DNA of 64,000 nucleotides from Bacillus sp. FJAT-29814 (GCF_001510715.1 NZ_LMTJ01000002.1:186001-250000); one strand, 5' to 3'. Positions 35,775-45,305 are shown, counted from the first letter of the stretch. Numbers and translations: made by a program. Notes: generated by a model from the letters alone, not told the origin.

Positions 35775-37307
35775 ATGACGTCCGAGAAAATTCCCAAACT
35801 GCCAAAGCCGTACTGGCGTGATCTTGAATTGCCTTCTTTTGAAAAATTAACCGAGAATTTGTCCGTCGATGTCGCCATTGTCGGCGCCGGTATCACGGGA
35901 ATTACTGCAGCTTATTTGCTTTCCAAAGAAGGCGTTAAAGTGGCGATTATCGAAGCAGGAAGCGTTCTCAATGGCACCACCGGGCATACGACCGCGAAAC
36001 TAACGGCCCAGCATGATATTATCTACGATGAATTAATTAATCATTTCGGCGAAGACAAGGCGAAACAATATTATCTGTCGACTTCGAGCGCAATTGATTT
36101 TGTGGAAAACAAGATCAATGAACTAGGGATTGACTGCGATTTCAGCAAGGAGGATGCCTATGTCTATGCTACAACAGACCAAACCAAGAGTAAGTTGCAA
36201 ACCGAATATGAAGCATACCAACGACTGGGGATACCCGGGGCACTAAAGGATACGATTCCATTCAATGTTCAGGTGAAGGGCGCTTTGGCTATGCATAATC
36301 AAGCCCAGTATCACCCGCTGAAATTTTTGCGGGGGCTTTTAGATGAAGCGGTTAAGTCCGGCTGCAAGGTTTATGAGAATACGACAGCCTGGGACATCGA
36401 AGAGGCTGAAACGGATCAGCCCGTTGTTGTAACGAAGGGCGGCAAGCGGGTAACCTGCAAGCATGTCATTATGGCTTCCCACTACCCGTTTTATGATAAA
36501 CCAGGACTTTATTTCGCCAGAATGTATCCGAGCAGATCCTATGCCATCGGGATTAAAACGGACAAGGAGTATCCTGGGGGCATGTATATCAGCGCCGATA
36601 ACCCGCCGCGTTCGATTCGCTCCACTCCGCTGGAAGGCGGCGAAAAATTGATTATTATTGGCGGCGAAAAGCATAAAACCGGGCAGGGCGAAGATATGAT
36701 GAAGCATTTTGAAGCCCTCGAGCAGTTTGCCGAAGAGGTTTTTGGGATAAAAGAATATGCCTATCGCTGGTCGGCCCAAGATTTGATTACCTTGGACAAC
36801 GTTCCGTATATCGGCCCTATCACCCAAGATCGGGAAAATGTGCTATTGGCAACTGGATTTAAAAAGTGGGGCATGACGACTGGCATTCTCGCGGGGCATA
36901 TTTTGACCGATTATGCACTTGGCCGCGACAACCCTTATAAGGAGTTGTATTCACCGCACCGCTTCCAGGCTGATCCGGATTTGAAAAAGGTCATCACGGC
37001 AAATTTGGATGTCGCCAAGCATCTCATTAAAGGTAAGATTGAATTTGTTCCGAAAGATCCCGATGAACTGGTTGCCGGTGAAGGCTGTGCCGTTACGTAT
37101 AATGGCAAGCGGGCTGGTGCCTACAAGGATGAAAGCGGCAAAATGTATATTGTCGACACGACCTGCACCCATCTCGGCTGTGAATGTGAGTGGAACCACG
37201 CCGAGAAAACATGGGACTGCCCGTGCCACGGCTCCCGCTATTCCTATACCGGCGAAGTCATCGAAGGTCCCGCCGTCCAGGGGCTTGATTTATTGGAGGA
37301 AGCATAG
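35775..37307 (+). CDS. yhfW: FAD-dependent oxidoreductase with C-terminal Rieske domain (YhfW-like)
   Basis: 510-residue flavoprotein. Residues 27-60 form the dinucleotide-binding motif (VAIVGAGITGITAAYLL). The DAO-type oxidoreductase domain runs to about 380. Residues about 430-505 form a Rieske 2Fe-2S domain with CTHLGC and CPCHGS, both Cys and both His present. Length and layout match B. subtilis YhfW, whose substrate is unknown. GGAGGG precedes the ATG. No terminator follows; instead the second phased repeat array lies downstream. Confidence 0.9.
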   Translation: MTSEKIPKLPKPYWRDLELPSFEKLTENLSVDVAIVGAGITGITAAYLLSKEGVKVAIIEAGSVLNGTTGHTTAKLTAQHDIIYDELINHFGEDKAKQYYLSTSSAIDFVENKINELGIDCDFSKEDAYVYATTDQTKSKLQTEYEAYQRLGIPGALKDTIPFNVQVKGALAMHNQAQYHPLKFLRGLLDEAVKSGCKVYENTTAWDIEEAETDQPVVVTKGGKRVTCKHVIMASHYPFYDKPGLYFARMYPSRSYAIGIKTDKEYPGGMYISADNPPRSIRSTPLEGGEKLIIIGGEKHKTGQGEDMMKHFEALEQFAEEVFGIKEYAYRWSAQDLITLDNVPYIGPITQDRENVLLATGFKKWGMTTGILAGHILTDYALGRDNPYKELYSPHRFQADPDLKKVITANLDVAKHLIKGKIEFVPKDPDELVAGEGCAVTYNGKRAGAYKDESGKMYIVDTTCTHLGCECEWNHAEKTWDCPCHGSRYSYTGEVIEGPAVQGLDLLEEA

Positions 37308-37340
37308 GGGAAACCAGCAATATGAATCGATTTTGAGTAT

Positions 37341-37451
37341 ATATCTACAATTTTTTAAGGATATCTACAAAATTTCAAAGATATCTACAATTTTTAGGAT
37401 ATATCTACAATTTTTCAATGGATATCTACAAAATTTCAAGGATATCTACAA
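37341..37451. repeat. phased repeat array B (ATATCTACAA, six units)
   Basis: ATATCTACAA starts at 37341, 37361, 37381, 37401, 37422 and 37442, with periods of 20, 20, 20, 21 and 20 bp. The variable parts include AAATTTCAA and TTTTT-rich forms, also seen in array A. The tail contains GCGTTAAAGCG, the exact reverse complement of the 11-mer in the tail of array A. Confidence 0.92.
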
Positions 37452-37495
37452 TTCAATCCTAAGGTGCCGCGTTAAAGCGAAAAAATCCAGCGCAC

Positions 37496-37536
37496 AAAAA
37501 ACAACGCCTCCCACTCAAGCAAATGGGAGGCGTTAT
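37496..37536 (-). terminator. terminator of the 46-residue protein gene
   Basis: AACGCCTCCCA at 37503-37513 pairs with TGGGAGGCGTT at 37524-37534. TTTTTTG follows on the minus strand. Confidence 0.85.
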
Positions 37537-37544
37537 TCATTATG

Positions 37545-37685
37545 TTATCTAGGGTTTCCGTGCGGACGGTTTCGTTTTAACGCTTCGCCGGTTTCGAATT
37601 CAACCAGCTCAGAGCTTGTTTTCATTGCTTTCTTACGATTGTTATTGCGCTGTGCATTTGCGTTACCAAGCTTCGTTCTACCCAT
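37545..37685 (-). CDS. 46-residue basic protein, possibly spore-associated
   Basis: ATG start with AAGGAG eight bases upstream. The product begins GRTKLGNANAQRNNNRKKA, is rich in Arg, Asn and Lys, and has no hydrophobic segment. Composition recalls minor small acid-soluble spore proteins, but I cannot assign a named family. It has a strong terminator and stands alone between yhfW and an amidase gene. Confidence 0.65.
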   Translation of the reverse strand: MGRTKLGNANAQRNNNRKKAMKTSSELVEFETGEALKRNRPHGNPR

Positions 37686-37744
37686 ATCTTTCAACTCCTT
37701 TTTAAAAAGAAAGTCATTGTTAGTATGAGTGGAAACTAACGGTC

Positions 37745-39214
37745 CTATTCTGCCCTTAGAACGGGTGCTTTTCTATATTTTGTCAGCTGTTCAAAGCCAT
37801 AAGCCGCTTCAATCAACACCTGCTCACTATATGCTGTTCCCGCAAACGTCAGTCCAACCGGCTCGCCGGCTTCCGTATACCCCGCTGGCACCGCAATTGA
37901 CGGGTAGCCGGCCTTGGCGCTGATTTGCGATCCCTCATCCGCCGGAAACAAAATCACATCCAGGTTGTATTTTTCTAGAGCAAAATCAATTCCTTGCTCC
38001 CGCGAATGGTACAAGTCAAATTCAAGCGTATCTATATAGGCGGCCTCAGTTAACGAACCGCTTGTTTCTTCCGATTCCAGCAGTACGGTCTGTCCGTATT
38101 TCAGCATTTTCTCTTCATCCTGATTGTTAAACGCAATGACATCGCTCAAACTACGCACCTTGACCGAAGGGTCCAAACCATTTAAATAGGCATTCAAATC
38201 CGGTTTGAACTCATACGTTAACACATCATATTTCCACATCGCCTTAGCAGAAGGAATCTTAATATCCTCCACTATTTCGGCATCGGATGTTTTGAGCGCC
38301 TCGATGGCAGCATGGAACACTTTTTTCTTTTCATCTGTTAAAAATTCGATAAATCCGTCCACAGCAATGCCGATTCTTTTTCCCTTCAGGCCATCTTCCA
38401 CCAAGGACCTAGAAAAATCAATACCATCAAGCGGATTGGTTAGGGTAATCGGATCCTTTTCGTCCCGTCCACATAGGGCAGTAAGTAAAATCGCGGCATC
38501 TGTAACGGTCCTAGCCATTGGTCCAGCTGTATCTTGGGAGTGCGCAATCGGAATAATCCCACTGCGGCTAATAAGGCCGACCGTGGGCTTAATACCGACA
38601 ATTGAATTTTTGCATGATGGATTTAAAATCGATCCGGATGTTTCCGTTCCTACAGATGCTGCCGCAAAACTGCAAGCTATAGCAGCACCTGAGCCTGAAC
38701 TGGAGCCGCCGACATCGAATGAACCGGGACCGTATGGATTTAACACCTGACCGCCGCGCGAACTGTAGCCATTTTTCATCTTGTAGGTCATGAAATTTGC
38801 CCATTCTGTCATGTTTGTTTTTCCAAGAATCACCGCACCAGCCTTGCGCAATTGTTCGGCCACATAAGAATCCTTTAGTGCGATCGAGTCTTTTAGCGCC
38901 AGCGACCCGGCACTTGTATGCATTTTGTCATGGGTATCAATATTGTCCTTAATTAAGATCGGGACTCCATGCAGCGGCCCCCGCGGACTTTTCACCTTAC
39001 GCTCCATATCAAGCGCCTCGGCTATATGTAAAGCATCAGGATTGATCTCGAGAACTGAATTAATTTCTTTATCATAAACCGATATTCGCATTAGATATAA
39101 GAGGACCAATTCCTTGGATGTCAGCACGCCGCTTTCAAGTTTTTCACGTATTTGAGCGATTGAGGCATCCTCTAGCCACTCATCATAATACTTTCTCAAT
39201 TTTGGATTTTCCAT
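37745..39214 (-). CDS. amidase-signature family amidase
   Basis: 489-residue amidase related to GatA and B. subtilis YerM. The Ser-cisSer-Lys triad is visible: Lys in PILIKDNIDT (near 82), the glycine/serine-rich FDVGGSSSGSGAA, and the nucleophile in GTETSGSI. No gatB or gatC is adjacent, so it is probably a stand-alone amide hydrolase. The ATG at 39214 follows GGAGGGG; a longer frame from 39250 is less likely. Confidence 0.87.
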   Translation of the reverse strand: MENPKLRKYYDEWLEDASIAQIREKLESGVLTSKELVLLYLMRISVYDKEINSVLEINPDALHIAEALDMERKVKSPRGPLHGVPILIKDNIDTHDKMHTSAGSLALKDSIALKDSYVAEQLRKAGAVILGKTNMTEWANFMTYKMKNGYSSRGGQVLNPYGPGSFDVGGSSSGSGAAIACSFAAASVGTETSGSILNPSCKNSIVGIKPTVGLISRSGIIPIAHSQDTAGPMARTVTDAAILLTALCGRDEKDPITLTNPLDGIDFSRSLVEDGLKGKRIGIAVDGFIEFLTDEKKKVFHAAIEALKTSDAEIVEDIKIPSAKAMWKYDVLTYEFKPDLNAYLNGLDPSVKVRSLSDVIAFNNQDEEKMLKYGQTVLLESEETSGSLTEAAYIDTLEFDLYHSREQGIDFALEKYNLDVILFPADEGSQISAKAGYPSIAVPAGYTEAGEPVGLTFAGTAYSEQVLIEAAYGFEQLTKYRKAPVLRAE

Positions 39215-39280
39215 TGTATTTCCCCTCCGTTTCTCCCTTTTATTATTCAAGGAAAATAACGCAAATCCTTTTTTAAAAAT

Positions 39281-39392
39281 AAATGAAAACTCGTCGATTG
39301 GCGAGTCCGTAGGACGATGACAGAGGCGTAGTTGAATTTATGCGACATAGGAAAGTATGAAATTTGGTAAAAATTTTATACTTTCCTATTAG
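39281..39392. repeat. structured repeat element, copy 1
   Basis: Begins AAATGAAAACTCG, folds as ACTCG/CGAGT and TCC/GGA hairpins, then GACAGAGGCGTAGTTGA. This part is shared with 49162-49220. Copy 1 continues with an extra inverted repeat TAGGAAAGTAT (39348-39358) / ATACTTTCCTA (39379-39389). It lies upstream of the amidase gene and downstream of yfmL. Confidence 0.85.
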
Positions 39393-39393
39393 C

Positions 39394-39431
39394 TAAAAAA
39401 GGCCGCCACGGGTATGGGGCCCTTGGCTGCC
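39394..39431 (-). terminator. probable terminator of yfmL
   Basis: On the minus strand GGC-GCCA-GG pairs imperfectly with CC-TGGC-GCC, followed by TTTTTT. Confidence 0.65.
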
Positions 39432-40568
39432 TTAGCGGCGCAGCTTTTGTTCTTCAGCTGCGATTTTTCCTTTATAAAAAATTCGTTTATGGAGTGGTAC
39501 GTTTAACTCTCGACAAAATTGTTTCAGCTCACGCTCTTCCCGGTCCGTTACTAGCGAAATCACCGTACCAGCAGCTCCCATCCGGCCGGTTCTGCCTGCG
39601 CGGTGGATATACTGAGTGATATCCTTGGGCAGATCGATTTGCACCACATGGGTAACCCCCTGAATATCGAGACCACGTGCCGCAACGTCGGTGGCAATTA
39701 GCATTTTAAGCTTGCCGTCGCGGAATGACTTTAACACTGCCTGACGATCCAATTTTTTCATTTCGCTATGTAAGACTCCAGCCGACAACGCTTTGTAATC
39801 GAACTTTTCCTTCATAACCTGCAGCTCGCCAATATCATTAATGAATGCGAGTGATTTGCTGCCCTCCAACCGGGCGACTTTTTCCAGCAACTCGACTTTT
39901 TCGCGGCGTTCGCAAGAAAAATAAAGATGCTCAACCTCTCCGGATGATGCAGCTTCATCTTTGGCGACTTTAATAATTTCAGGTTCACCCGTCAATTCCC
40001 TGGCTGATTTCTCCGTTGCCGGCTTCAAGGTGGCGGAAAATAATGCAACTTGGCGGTCGGACATCGTTGATTTGACGATGTTCTGAACCGAGGACAAGTG
40101 CTCTGATGCCAAAAGCTGATCGCCTTCATCGAGCACCACGAGCTTGACTTCGTGCATTTTTACCTTTTTCTGTTTGATTAGCTCAAGCAGCCTTCCTGGT
40201 GTAGCAAAAATGACATGGGGCCGCTTTTTTAATTTTTCCAGCTGCCGCTTCAGATTGGCCCCGCCGATGATGGAAGTGCCCCTGATGCTGCTTCCCTCAG
40301 ACCACTTTTGAAATTCCTGATATATTTGCATTACCAATTCCTGTGACGACGCCAGCACAACAGCCTGCAGCGATTGCAGGTCGGCATCGATTTTATCGAG
40401 CAGCGGCAGTAAATAGGCAAGCGTTTTGCCTGTTCCTGTCGGCGATTCTGCAATAACGTCCTTCCCTTCAAGGATGAGAGGAATGGCTTCCCCCTGAATG
40501 GCTGTTGGTTCTTGGAAACCAGACTTCTTCCATGCCTCTTGTAAAAATGGCTGTAAATTGTTTAACAT
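39432..40568 (-). CDS. yfmL: DEAD-box-type RNA helicase (YfmL-like)
   Basis: ATP-dependent RNA helicase, probably in ribosome assembly like B. subtilis YfmL. The 378-residue protein is a bare two-RecA-domain core. It has the Q motif near PTAIQ, Walker A in SPTGTGKT (near 48), Walker B written DEGD rather than DEAD (near 150), SAT, and HRAGRTGR in domain 2. There is almost no C-terminal extension. AAGGGAG precedes the ATG. Confidence 0.9.
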   Translation of the reverse strand: MLNNLQPFLQEAWKKSGFQEPTAIQGEAIPLILEGKDVIAESPTGTGKTLAYLLPLLDKIDADLQSLQAVVLASSQELVMQIYQEFQKWSEGSSIRGTSIIGGANLKRQLEKLKKRPHVIFATPGRLLELIKQKKVKMHEVKLVVLDEGDQLLASEHLSSVQNIVKSTMSDRQVALFSATLKPATEKSARELTGEPEIIKVAKDEAASSGEVEHLYFSCERREKVELLEKVARLEGSKSLAFINDIGELQVMKEKFDYKALSAGVLHSEMKKLDRQAVLKSFRDGKLKMLIATDVAARGLDIQGVTHVVQIDLPKDITQYIHRAGRTGRMGAAGTVISLVTDREERELKQFCRELNVPLHKRIFYKGKIAAEEQKLRR

Positions 40569-40645
40569 GTATGACTCCCTTTTCTTTTTTCATGTTGTTT
40601 TGATACTAACTTAATTATGTTGCAGTGTCTAGTTTAAGCGGAAGT

Positions 40646-40933
40646 TCAGAAATAGAGAAGAATCCATGCCATATGATAAACAAGGACCGAGAAGTATAGG
40701 ACACAGGCGGAAACCAGCAAGGTGCGAAGTCTTCCTTGTAAAGGACGCATGAAATATAGACCTATTAACATAATAGGCAGAAGGATTTTGATACCATAAA
40801 AATAGGTCCAGCTTTTGTCCGTAACGGCACGCATTAGAGGATTGGCTTCCTCAATAATGCCTGAAATAATCCCAAAATGAGTCAGGACCGCATCCAATAT
40901 GCCGGCAATTAGCAAAAATAAACAAAGTCTCAT
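40646..40933 (-). CDS. DUF5658-like small membrane protein
   Basis: 95-residue protein with three membrane segments. It contains DAVLTHFGIISGIIEEANPLM near residue 14-34, the family pattern as I know it (TxxGxxxGxxxEANPxM). GAGGGATC precedes the ATG. No catalytic motif; role unknown. The 250-bp gap upstream holds only AT-rich promoter-like sequence for the copC gene. Confidence 0.75.
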   Translation of the reverse strand: MRLCLFLLIAGILDAVLTHFGIISGIIEEANPLMRAVTDKSWTYFYGIKILLPIMLIGLYFMRPLQGRLRTLLVSACVLYFSVLVYHMAWILLYF

Positions 40934-41183
40934 TCCGATCCCTCTTTATATTTTCATTGTTTCTATTAATACCTATGCTGATACATTCATTTCCATAATA
41001 CCACAAACGAGAACAATTAGTTCATTATAAAGAACAACAATAACAAAAAAAAATGAAGTTTTCACGACTTGTCACAGTTAATTTGACATCTTTGTGAACA
41101 TTGCGGCAAATTGATATGAACAAGAAGAAATGGTGATAAAATAGTGACTACATCAATTTAACAACATAATGGAGTTGAAAATA

Positions 41184-41789
41184 ATGTTAAAGAAAATCTC
41201 CTTTATCATACCTACCCTATTTTTTCTATTAGGAACGAATGTATTTGCTCATTCACATTTAAAGGATTCCAATCCTAAAAGCGGTGAAGTAGTGACTGAA
41301 GCACTTGAAAACATTACCCTTTCCTATGAAACAAAGGTCGAGTCCACAAGCACCTTTACTTTAACGGACCAAAACGGCACTAATATTCCACTGTCACAAG
41401 TTTCCGTAAACAATAGTCAATTAGTCGGAATGCTGAAGGATGGACTGGCCGACGGCGGTTATACTATTCATTGGAAGATTATCGGAGCCGATGGCCATCC
41501 GTTGGAGGGGGATGTCCCGTTCTCCGTCCAAATGCCGGAAAACCAGGCTGCTGAGGGAACAGTTACAGTTGCGTCAAACACCCCCTCAACAAGCAAGGAC
41601 ACAACCCGGGAAACTGAAAATGTTAAAGCAGCCGATAAAAATCAGGCACAAACCGCGGCAGTCCTCACCCAAAAAGCTGAGCCTGAAGAAGCAACATTTA
41701 AAGACTACATGATTCCAGTGGCAGCCGGATTATTGATCGTTATTGGCGCCGGAAGCTACTGGTTATTCTACAGAAGGAAGCATGTCTAG
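41184..41789 (+). CDS. CopC-domain copper resistance protein
   Basis: 201-residue exported protein. A signal peptide ends near VFA/HS, so the mature protein would start with His, as in copper-binding CopC proteins. The CopC beta-barrel (residues about 24-120) includes HSHLKDSNPKSGEVV and WKIIGADGHPLEGDVPF. A Thr/Ala-rich linker and a C-terminal membrane anchor follow (about 172-192). The next gene encodes the CopD half; the two are fused in B. subtilis YcnJ. Role: copper uptake or homeostasis. Confidence 0.87.
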   Translation: MLKKISFIIPTLFFLLGTNVFAHSHLKDSNPKSGEVVTEALENITLSYETKVESTSTFTLTDQNGTNIPLSQVSVNNSQLVGMLKDGLADGGYTIHWKIIGADGHPLEGDVPFSVQMPENQAAEGTVTVASNTPSTSKDTTRETENVKAADKNQAQTAAVLTQKAEPEEATFKDYMIPVAAGLLIVIGAGSYWLFYRRKHV

Positions 41790-42881
41790 ATGTTATGGTT
41801 AAATGTTGTAAGTGAAGCCCTGCTTTATCTTTGTTTTTCCATTTTACTGGGTAGTTTCATTTTGCATTTAATCCCGGAAACCGCTCGTCCTGGAATCCAA
41901 ATATCAAAAAGTACTCTATTGATGGCAACTCTTGGAGTTGCTTTTCTTTCCTTTGTTCCGGTGTTAAAACTCATTTTGTATTTATCCCCTGATATGGGTA
42001 TTGGGTTGACCGTTCAATCGGTTTTGCTAAATTTTGAAGTTGGAAAGTCCTGGGTTAAAACATGGATCGTGTCGCTGATCTTATTCATTTACCTTGTGCC
42101 CATCAAACTGGAGCGGAAACCGTTCTTTTCGCTGGCCGGGCTAGTCCTTATTGTGGTCTTAATTATTCTGCAAGGCTGGTCGAGCCATGCCAGTTCCTTG
42201 ACAGGCTGGCAGGGGGCATTGACCCATACCACGCATTTTCTGGCAATCACAACATGGATAGGTATTCTCATTGTTATTAGCTGGTTTTCTACGAACCATG
42301 ACAACTGGAAGCAATTTTTAAAGTGGTTTACACCGGTTGCTATTTCATGTTTAGCGCTGGTAGCCCTGACTGGATTCGACCTTATGGGCTATATGATTAG
42401 CGAGGATAACTATGTAAACAGTTGGACCCTGTCCTATGGTCAGGCACTGCTGCTAAAGCACCTTGCTATCATTCCACTATTGGCATTTGCATTTATTAAT
42501 AGTATTTTAATCCTGAAAAAAGTCTCGGATGATCCGGCGTTTAATCCGCTCCCTTGGGCAAGACTCGAGAGTATGATCGTATTATTGATTTTTGTGGTTA
42601 CCGGTGCGCTCGGACAAGAAGCCCCGCCGCATAATATTGAAACAACGATTAAAGAAACAGGTGTTTCGCCGCTATTCAGCTTTTTTCACGAAGGCGAGCC
42701 AGTGATTCCATTGGCATTTTCACCAGGTATTCTGTCAATCGTACTTTTTTTGTCAGCAGTCCTTTTCCTGGTCATGTTAATCCTAACCTTTATTAAAAAG
42801 GCGCCAAAAGTCATGGCACTTGTCATGGGCATCTTATTTATATTGACTGGCTACTTGGCGTTAATGCTAAGCGTGCAATAA
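41790..42881 (+). CDS. CopD-domain copper transport protein
   Basis: 363-residue integral membrane protein with about eight to nine segments. The CopD part includes HTTHFLAITTWIGILI (near 143-160) and further His residues near membrane edges that could carry copper. The ATG follows directly on the copC stop codon, so they are co-translated. A strong terminator follows. Confidence 0.87.
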   Translation: MLWLNVVSEALLYLCFSILLGSFILHLIPETARPGIQISKSTLLMATLGVAFLSFVPVLKLILYLSPDMGIGLTVQSVLLNFEVGKSWVKTWIVSLILFIYLVPIKLERKPFFSLAGLVLIVVLIILQGWSSHASSLTGWQGALTHTTHFLAITTWIGILIVISWFSTNHDNWKQFLKWFTPVAISCLALVALTGFDLMGYMISEDNYVNSWTLSYGQALLLKHLAIIPLLAFAFINSILILKKVSDDPAFNPLPWARLESMIVLLIFVVTGALGQEAPPHNIETTIKETGVSPLFSFFHEGEPVIPLAFSPGILSIVLFLSAVLFLVMLILTFIKKAPKVMALVMGILFILTGYLALMLSVQ

Positions 42882-42919
42882 AAAAAGCGTATACCCTCTT
42901 TGGGTTTACGCTTTTTTTG
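42882..42919. terminator. bidirectional terminator after copD
   Basis: AAAGCGTA-ACCC pairs with GGGT-TACGCTTT around a TCTTT loop, with T runs on both strands. Confidence 0.88.
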
Positions 42920-44800
42920 TTATTCTCTGCTCCCACGTCTTTCCGGATTGATGGATAATCCAACTGCCGCTTCGTTGGCCGCGATCCTCATGTCGGTAAA
43001 CATTTCTTCAGCATAAGCGAGCTCGATGACCTCACCGTATTTCTTCTGGATTTCCGGCAGGCGAACCTTTAATGAAGGGGTCAACTCGCCGTCTTGCACG
43101 TTCCATTCTTTGCCGATAATGACTACCTTCTTTGGCTGTTCATGCCGGGCAAATTTACTCGTGAACTTGGCTACTTCTTTTGTAAGCAGCTGCTGGACCG
43201 CCGGTTCCTTGAGCAATTGGTTGACATCTGTTGTCAGCCCCTTTTGCTTTGCCCATGGCAGCAGGTTTTCTAAGCTTGGCGTAATTAAAGCGATCACATA
43301 CTTTTTATCCTGGCCAATCAAAACCGCATTATTAATATAAAGACTCTGGGTCATCGCGTTTTCGACCGGCTGCGGCGCGACATTTTTTCCGGTAGTCAAT
43401 ACAATTATTCGCTTCTTGCGGTCGACAATTTTCAAATACCCTTCCTCATCGATACTGCCAATATCTCCGGTTAAAAACCAGCCATCCCTGAATGTCTCGG
43501 CTGTTGCCTCATCGTCCTTGTAATAGCCTTTCATAACACTCGGGCCCTTGACCATGACCTCACCATCTTCAGCAATTTTAATTTCAAGATTAGGCAGCGG
43601 TTTGCCGACTGTACCGACTTTCGAGCGAACCATCGGATTCGTACAGACAACCGGTGAGGTTTCCGTTAACCCGTAACCTTCAAGCGCAGGAATATCAACC
43701 GCCCAGAAAAACCGGCCGATTTCCGGATTGAGGGCGCCGCCGCCGGAGATAAGCCCTCGGATTCTGCCACCCAGCTTCTTTTTTACCTTGCTATAAACCA
43801 AGGCGTTGGCAATCTTCCAACTGCGGGTGATTTCCTTTGGGAGGAAACCGTTTTTCATCATCTCATCAAAGCTTTGGCTTAAATAGTACTCATATTTTTT
43901 CAAGCCGATATTAATGGCCCATTTAAAAATTTTCTTGCGCAACGGCGTCCCCGATTCGACCATTTGTTGAGCGGTAGCGTACACTTTTTCAAATAAGAGT
44001 GGCACGCTGACGAGCACGGTTGGCCTTACTTCCAAAAGATTTTCCTGGACTTTATCAATACCCTCTGCGTAAGCGATGGTACAACCAATGGACAATGGCA
44101 TGAACTGTCCAGCCATCCGCTCAAAAACGTGGGACAACGGCAAATGTGAGAGCAGGATGTCGGAAGGTTTCGCTTCAAGGACCCAGAATTGAACCCCTTC
44201 CACGTTGGAGAGAATGTTTCCATGTGTCAGCATCGCACCTTTTGGGTTTCCGGTCGTCCCAGATGTGTGGATAATCGTCGCCAGTTCATCTCTTTTCAGA
44301 TTGCTCCAATTATATTCCCAGTTTTCATATGGGAGATTGTAACCAAGAGAGGCAACATGCTGCAGTGACACAATCTGTTCTGTTTGGACGAAGTTATCAG
44401 GTGGAAAAATAATTGCGGTTGGCACTCGGTCAGCTTCGGGAATTTTATCAAGAAAAAAGTCATCCTGTACGAACATGAAGGTACATTCTGCATTTTTCAG
44501 TATATAGGTGACTTGATCTGGTGGCAGGGTGGAATGAATCGGTACGCTGACAGCACCCAAACTCATAATGGCCAGGTCGGCTGCCGGCCAGTAAGGGTTA
44601 TTTTCAGAAAGTATAGCGACTTTGTCATTTCGCTTTACTCCCAAATAAGCTAAACCGGCCGCGAGATGCTTCACCTTGTTCCAAAAGGTTTCGTAGCTGA
44701 TTCCATGCCAACCCCCTTCTAGTTTCCACAAGAAAGCGTCCTTACCGGCATGCTTCTGGGCAGTACGCGCTACTGCTTCCACTAAGTTATTTGCCTTCAT
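42920..44800 (-). CDS. long-chain fatty acid CoA ligase (AMP-forming)
   Basis: 626-residue adenylate-forming enzyme that activates fatty acids. The phosphate-binding loop HTSGTTGNPKGAML is near residue 190, GYGLTETSPVV near 390, and TGDIG near 470. It is of the longer FAA1-like type rather than the compact FadD. The ATG at 44800 follows GGAGGGAG. It is downstream of the SCP2 gene and in the same direction, with a 60-bp gap, probably one operon. Confidence 0.9.
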   Translation of the reverse strand: MKANNLVEAVARTAQKHAGKDAFLWKLEGGWHGISYETFWNKVKHLAAGLAYLGVKRNDKVAILSENNPYWPAADLAIMSLGAVSVPIHSTLPPDQVTYILKNAECTFMFVQDDFFLDKIPEADRVPTAIIFPPDNFVQTEQIVSLQHVASLGYNLPYENWEYNWSNLKRDELATIIHTSGTTGNPKGAMLTHGNILSNVEGVQFWVLEAKPSDILLSHLPLSHVFERMAGQFMPLSIGCTIAYAEGIDKVQENLLEVRPTVLVSVPLLFEKVYATAQQMVESGTPLRKKIFKWAINIGLKKYEYYLSQSFDEMMKNGFLPKEITRSWKIANALVYSKVKKKLGGRIRGLISGGGALNPEIGRFFWAVDIPALEGYGLTETSPVVCTNPMVRSKVGTVGKPLPNLEIKIAEDGEVMVKGPSVMKGYYKDDEATAETFRDGWFLTGDIGSIDEEGYLKIVDRKKRIIVLTTGKNVAPQPVENAMTQSLYINNAVLIGQDKKYVIALITPSLENLLPWAKQKGLTTDVNQLLKEPAVQQLLTKEVAKFTSKFARHEQPKKVVIIGKEWNVQDGELTPSLKVRLPEIQKKYGEVIELAYAEEMFTDMRIAANEAAVGLSINPERRGSRE

Positions 44801-44860
44801 AATCTCCCTCCAATCCATACCCAAGGAGGCTGAAGAAGAGGCTGCCTCCAGATTTCTTTT

Positions 44861-45226
44861 TTATAGGGCGTCTTTTACATTGTATTGCTTCAAAATCGAT
44901 TCAATCTTTAGGGCTTTTCCAATATCGCCTTTAATTTTTAACTTTCCTGTCATGAACGCCATCGTTCCGTTCAGCTTCCCTAACATGAACAGATGGAAGC
45001 TTACCAGTGACATAACCAACATACAGTCAGCAGGATGCTCGCTCCCTTCCGTTACCGCCGCTTTACCGTCCTGAAAATGAAGCTGATATTCCCCGCCATC
45101 TTCTCCAGTAATGTCAAACTGGTAAATGGCATTAAACCCCTCAATCGGAACCGGGTTTTCGTTTACCGTTTCCGCAATTTTTTTCATCAGATCCGCTAAT
45201 GAATACATTTCAATTTGCTTTCCCAT
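44861..45226 (-). CDS. SCP2 sterol-carrier-domain protein
   Basis: 121-residue protein that is essentially one SCP2 domain, a hydrophobic-ligand pocket for lipids or acyl chains. Signatures include FDITGEDGGEYQLHF and LNGTMAFMTGKLKIKGDIGKALK. AAGGAGGATC precedes the ATG at 45226. It probably presents or buffers acyl ligands for the adjacent acyl-CoA ligase; that is inference from the operon. Confidence 0.87.
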   Translation of the reverse strand: MGKQIEMYSLADLMKKIAETVNENPVPIEGFNAIYQFDITGEDGGEYQLHFQDGKAAVTEGSEHPADCMLVMSLVSFHLFMLGKLNGTMAFMTGKLKIKGDIGKALKIESILKQYNVKDAL

Positions 45227-45305
45227 CGTTGATCCTCCTTGAAAAATTACTGCACTTTCTTTCAAACGAGAGTATTCAAAATATTCCTATTATACTCATA
45301 ATACC

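Noticed and set aside
37009..37728. Long plus-strand frame running from yhfW through array B.
   Set aside because: It is out of frame with yhfW, and its periodic IYLQ-type translation is an artefact of the 20-bp DNA repeats.
39281..39340. Hammerhead-ribozyme resemblance: GAGTCCGT(T)AGGACGA looks like stem II with flanking core bases.
   Set aside because: The core should read CUGANGA; both copies have G at the invariant A6 position, copy 1 also changes C3 and the GAA core, and no matching stem I/III with a cleavage site is visible.
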